Positions 36,901-39,521 of a stretch of 39,521 nt of DNA are shown here, one piece after another. A program made the position numbers and the translations under genes. Below the pieces are notes generated by a model. It was not told the origin of the DNA. It worked only from the letters and a program-made list of their open reading frames with translations, and made no database searches. This DNA comes from Planctomycetota bacterium (GTDB lineage Bacteria > Planctomycetota > J058), in the NCBI GenBank assembly GCA_024711205.1, contig JANJTH010000234.1:1-39521 (forward strand). Reading direction: 5' to 3'. The stretch's first letter is position 1. Each line of letters opens with the position of its first letter.

Positions 36901-37958
36901 CGGAAGGGGAAGTCCTCCGACGGCACCGCCTCCTGGAGGTAATCCAGGACCGAGAGCCAGGTGCTCTTCCCGGTCCCGTTCGGCCCGCAGAGCACGGTCA
37001 GCGCTTGGAGTTCGAGGGTCGTCCTCGTCCGATAGGCACCAATGCCGTCGATCGTGAGCCGCTCGACGCGTGCCATGCCGCTGGGACGAGGGCTTGGCTT
37101 CGCGGACCAGAGGAGGCCCTCGACCCGGTGGGCAGGGACCGTCTCGCTGGCTTGGGCGTCGAAGGCTGGCGTGCCGGCTGGAGGGGGCACCTCACAGGGG
37201 CCCCCACATACGGCCGCGGCAGGGAGTCCAGCTCCCAGGGCCTCCAGGTCGCTTGCCAAGACCAGCGGCGCTGGAGGCAACCCATAGGCCTCTCGGGCGA
37301 GCTCGAAGAGATCCGGGACGTCTCGCACCGAGGTGGACCTGATGTGTCCGTACACTCGCCCAAGTCGAGGCACGCCGCGGAAGGCCGACTTGGTCGAGGA
37401 CTCGAGGAGGAGGATCCTCTCCCTTGGGCGGTCATCCGAGGCGGGGTGCCGATCCTGGTCATTGAGGAGATGAGTGTCCGGCTGGTGGCGCAGAGCCTCC
37501 CACACCTGGATGCAGAACTCGACATACTTCGCAGTCAGCGGCGGCTTCACTTTGCGAAAGGTGCCGACCGGCCGCTGCCAGTGCGTGGGGTCCTGGTTGT
37601 CGGCCCAGCGGCCCGCCCCTTTTCGAACCATTCGCTCAATTGGATCGGACCAGTCTTTCCGAAGCGCATGCACCCCACCAGGCACGCGCGTGCCCTTCGG
37701 TGACCTCCATGCCTGGGGGCCCGAGATGCCAATGGCAGACACCCCCTGAGAGCGCGCGAACTGCATGAGCGTGTCGACCAGGCGCTTGGGCGTCAGGGGG
37801 ACAGCTGGCCACGCAATGGGGCGGACGACCACGCCGACCCATGCGGGGCGCTCGGTCCGGAGGAAGGAGAGGCCCACGACGGAGTTCTCCGACCATGACT
37901 TCTCGGACAGGGCGAGGCCCAGGACACGAATGCGCCTCGGGTCGCTAGGGTCCGCCAT
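33966..37958 (-). CDS. RNase H-like (DUF429-like) N-terminus fused to OLD/DUF3696-like ATPase, with a possible HEPN/DUF4145-like C-terminus
   Basis: N-term RVLGLALSEKSWSENSVVGLSFLRTERPAWVGVVV...VSAIGISGPQAWRSPKG; ATPase VLCGPNGTGKSTWLSVLDYLQ and VLENPEVHLHPALQVRLIEHLLEHVRAGKSILLETQSDLVVRRI; C-term QQYRIMLERAVRLAEE...RSFRVLNHLGTYGAHDQDEEPSWLEGL. Confidence 0.7.
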   Translation of the reverse strand: MADPSDPRRIRVLGLALSEKSWSENSVVGLSFLRTERPAWVGVVVRPIAWPAVPLTPKRLVDTLMQFARSQGVSAIGISGPQAWRSPKGTRVPGGVHALRKDWSDPIERMVRKGAGRWADNQDPTHWQRPVGTFRKVKPPLTAKYVEFCIQVWEALRHQPDTHLLNDQDRHPASDDRPRERILLLESSTKSAFRGVPRLGRVYGHIRSTSVRDVPDLFELAREAYGLPPAPLVLASDLEALGAGLPAAAVCGGPCEVPPPAGTPAFDAQASETVPAHRVEGLLWSAKPSPRPSGMARVERLTIDGIGAYRTRTTLELQALTVLCGPNGTGKSTWLSVLDYLQEAVPSEDFPFRPIVRREWLRVGRERDYDMGHLVSRDRTLEGAEKPGEIQFEFVLLADLDCGELSRPKSAPTVTPDFDAWLWRGKAPKGARFTFTVRTSYTYSRHFDAGTLRSTECAMTLHGAGTLAARLNHSGNTDSPAAKAEVTFKCPAGSDLARHSCSREAHGPVFRDPLVRALTSRLRSTLCPVVDSSFHVGSIREISAISRSAVETKISLAPNVSRRHVGVRGERTLKVLSAIGFDYTRPLEPPFAAHAKRLEFSDEQALALSRHVLFPSDCISAEEQARWLALLPEPVRDPWEELGRRILPELDHALRSRSDYGYFQPLSYSRGVKSKVANQWHESLAALLKELHGMTELAQLTRGCVRHWVEHRDLVPSPARLLSRGRGLSLSRRSELAFLLSCAGTKLEPADLRRRNELLLLDLTSIAAIHFQRSTNSLADVMDQVIGSLTRSPSRATVPGPSAVQLDPGPLDTQRRMLWPYRGSIGLGEEHQRRFSSPAFPAAERAVPLEMSTGWHHLYPIVLQATVAQPGETLVLENPEVHLHPALQVRLIEHLLEHVRAGKSILLETQSDLVVRRICRAVGAGELCAERVGVYFTELHEGSEGVAASATLTRVELTERGEPTTWPSGFLDEDVLEAERGLEQAQRRSEREASAPNPGLDRKGPSEDVRYGPGHLLKATLPDLRRPRGDLLRGRDVVFPGIPEVILILWDSKDAVMAYPMGLEARSKKALLREVAKGGPGAWSLDLRRVHRIPRDALPKLVEGEIALLKPGEFNALLTTLARSGQITEAERRDILRARNPTWFDPEERRRRCVAVQKEVVGAEREAKRHARKREWKQALQQYRIMLERAVRLAEERWTSPEQASRSDGKDLQPRLDALAAWSRGPRQDRRIPEAVQRSFRVLNHLGTYGAHDQDEEPSWLEGLVTAAGGAASVVTRWAGTTTEGRVVGGPIPPDSSGRPAARNSRLTRGLGGARTGVAGVTRHLGQQGD

Positions 37959-38096
37959 GCGGCCGATCTCCCCTCACCTCGAACGGACGGTTCTGCCAAG
38001 GAGCGAGGCCAGGCCCTCGTTCAGAGGGGTGCAAGGGAGCTCCAGACACCCTGGTGCTGGCAGCCACGCTGGACCGAGCTTCGCCCAGGACTGTGC

Positions 38097-39452
38097 TCAC
38101 GGAGCGAACACCGGGGGACTGGGATCAGCCGGACTCAGCAAGCCCAATGCGAACTGGCGTGCGCGCTCCCTGGGCCCGTGGAGACACATGGCAAGTGTCG
38201 TGAGGGCTACGGGTCTCAGCTTGACCCGTGCCCGGGGCGTGCGTGCGAGCGGGTCGAGGATGTCCACCGCCGACTCCCGAGCGAGCGGGGAGGTCGTGGG
38301 GTAGAGGATCGTGGCCTCGCGCTGGCCGTGGCTCAGGGCGTAGATCGCGAGCTGGTAGAGCATGGAGGACGGGAGGGGGGTCTCCCAGAGGTCGCGGTAC
38401 TTCACGTCGAGGAAGGGGAGGACCCGGTTGCGGCGGCGGATCGCGAGGTCGGGGCGGGGCGTGGGGGCGGAGCGGTTGCGGGGGTTGAGGCCTGGGGCGT
38501 AGCGGAAGACGCCGGAGAGGCGGTGCTCGGACTCGACGCGGAAGTCGTCGGGCAGGTGCTCGGAGAGGAAGCGGGTGAGGACGGCCTGGAAGAGGCGGTT
38601 CATGTCGAACAGGAAGCCGGGGAGGGGGCGGTCGGCGCCGGTCGTGTCCCCGTCGTCGAGGCCGTGGGCCTCGTGGAGGAGGCGGATCAGGTCGACGACG
38701 GGCGTGTAGCGGTCGGTGAGGCGGCTGGTCGCGCGGTCGGCGGCGGCGAAGGTCGCGGCGTCGAGGCGGATGCGCGTGACGGAGTCGCCGAGGCGGGCGG
38801 CGAGGCGGCGGAGGGTGATCGCCAGGCCGCGGTCGGCCGTGAGGTCGGCGCCCAGCTCGAGGCCGGCGCGGAGGACGCGATTGAGGAGGACGTCCTCGCG
38901 GCGGGGGTGGTGGACGCAGGGGAGGGACGCGAGGGTCTGGGCGGCGGGGCCGCGGCGGGCGAGGGCGTCGAGGTCGAGCCGGCCGCGGGGGGAGGCGAGG
39001 TCCTCGGCGCGGCGGAGGTAGGCGCGGTGGAGGCCGGAGTCGAGGAGCTCGGCGGCCTCGGCGGCGAGCTGGGCGATCAGGAGGTCGGGCCAGGCCTCCG
39101 GGGTCGTGACGGCATCGACGAGGTCGACGAGCGCGAGGTCGCGCAGGCGGAAGCCGTAGCGGACGAGGGTCAGGAACGGCGCGCCTTCGATCTTGGGCAG
39201 GACGGTCAGGTCGAGCGCGCCGAGGCGCACGCGGCCGACCCAGGCGCTGGTCGTGATCGAGAGGCCGTGCCGGAGCTCGGTCACCTCGATCCGGCCCGAG
39301 CGGGTGAGGCGCTCGGCCACGCGGCGTCCGGCCGGATCGTCGTCAAACGTCTGTCCCCGCAGCGCCGGGTCGTCCCCGGGGCCGCGGGACTGCCACTCGC
39401 GAAGGACGAGCCGCGGGCGCGGGGGCGCGGGCGCGCGAAGCGTCGCCTTCAT
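38097..39452 (-). CDS. mcrC: McrC family protein (5-methylcytosine-specific restriction system component)
   Basis: Central PLPGFLFDMNRLFQAVLTRFLSEHLP, then RPDLAIRRRNRVLPFLDVKYRDLWETPLPSSMLYQLAIYALSHG (PD-(D/E)xK nuclease core). Confidence 0.85.
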   Translation of the reverse strand: MKATLRAPAPPRPRLVLREWQSRGPGDDPALRGQTFDDDPAGRRVAERLTRSGRIEVTELRHGLSITTSAWVGRVRLGALDLTVLPKIEGAPFLTLVRYGFRLRDLALVDLVDAVTTPEAWPDLLIAQLAAEAAELLDSGLHRAYLRRAEDLASPRGRLDLDALARRGPAAQTLASLPCVHHPRREDVLLNRVLRAGLELGADLTADRGLAITLRRLAARLGDSVTRIRLDAATFAAADRATSRLTDRYTPVVDLIRLLHEAHGLDDGDTTGADRPLPGFLFDMNRLFQAVLTRFLSEHLPDDFRVESEHRLSGVFRYAPGLNPRNRSAPTPRPDLAIRRRNRVLPFLDVKYRDLWETPLPSSMLYQLAIYALSHGQREATILYPTTSPLARESAVDILDPLARTPRARVKLRPVALTTLAMCLHGPRERARQFALGLLSPADPSPPVFAP

Positions 39453-39521
39453 GCGGGCCCCCGCCCGGGCGCGTCCGCCGGGCCGGCGCCCGGGCCGGCC
39501 GCGTCGCCGCCCCTCCGCGCG

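Noticed and set aside
33966-37958. Catalytic HEPN RNase motif in the ATPase fusion C-terminus
   Set aside because: RVLNHLGTYGAH has no convincing RxxxxH (4-6 spacing) arrangement, so only a HEPN-like non-catalytic resemblance is suggested.
1-39521. CRISPR arrays, tRNA or rRNA genes
   Set aside because: No regularly spaced repeats and no tRNA-like or rRNA-like sequence noticed on either strand; by-eye search only, tRNAscan-SE would be decisive.

Overview
This is a very GC-rich bacterial window with two mosaic parts. (1) It opens with the 3' part of a RecD-type exodeoxyribonuclease V alpha gene. An 11.3 kb insert follows, bounded by a 243-bp direct repeat of the recD 3' end (1376-1618 and 12889-13131, 4 visible mismatches, no indels). 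The insert carries cysD and cysNC (activated-sulfate synthesis) converging on a tightly packed minus-strand operon: M20 peptidase, PhyH, arylamine N-acetyltransferase-like, glycosyltransferase-like, LOG-family, beta-propeller, polysaccharide deacetylase, second PhyH and P-loop kinase. It looks like an uncharacterised biosynthetic or modification cluster. (2) From about 13.1 kb to the end the window reads as a defence/conflict island. It holds a frameshifted hypothetical gene, a cassette of DUF3800-like, sigma-like, unknown and Lon-like (S16) genes, a Fic protein, an HTH regulator, two small SANT/HTH-like proteins, a decayed IS3-type OrfA, and a two-gene system resembling Druantia type III (DruH-like about 1279 aa, DruE-like DUF1998 helicase about 2016 aa). 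Convergent to that is a 1330-aa RNase H-like + OLD/DUF3696-like ATPase + possible HEPN-like fusion, then McrC at the right edge. The cleanest mobile-DNA signal is a 141-bp MITE with 16-bp perfect IS66-type termini (GTAAGCG...) and a perfect 8-bp target duplication, inserted in the second copy of a diverged tandem repeat. The most novel candidates are the Lon-like/sigma-like/DUF3800 cassette, the RNase H-OLD fusion next to the Druantia-like system, and the sulfate-activation island at recD. All family calls come from motif recognition by eye; no database search was run.
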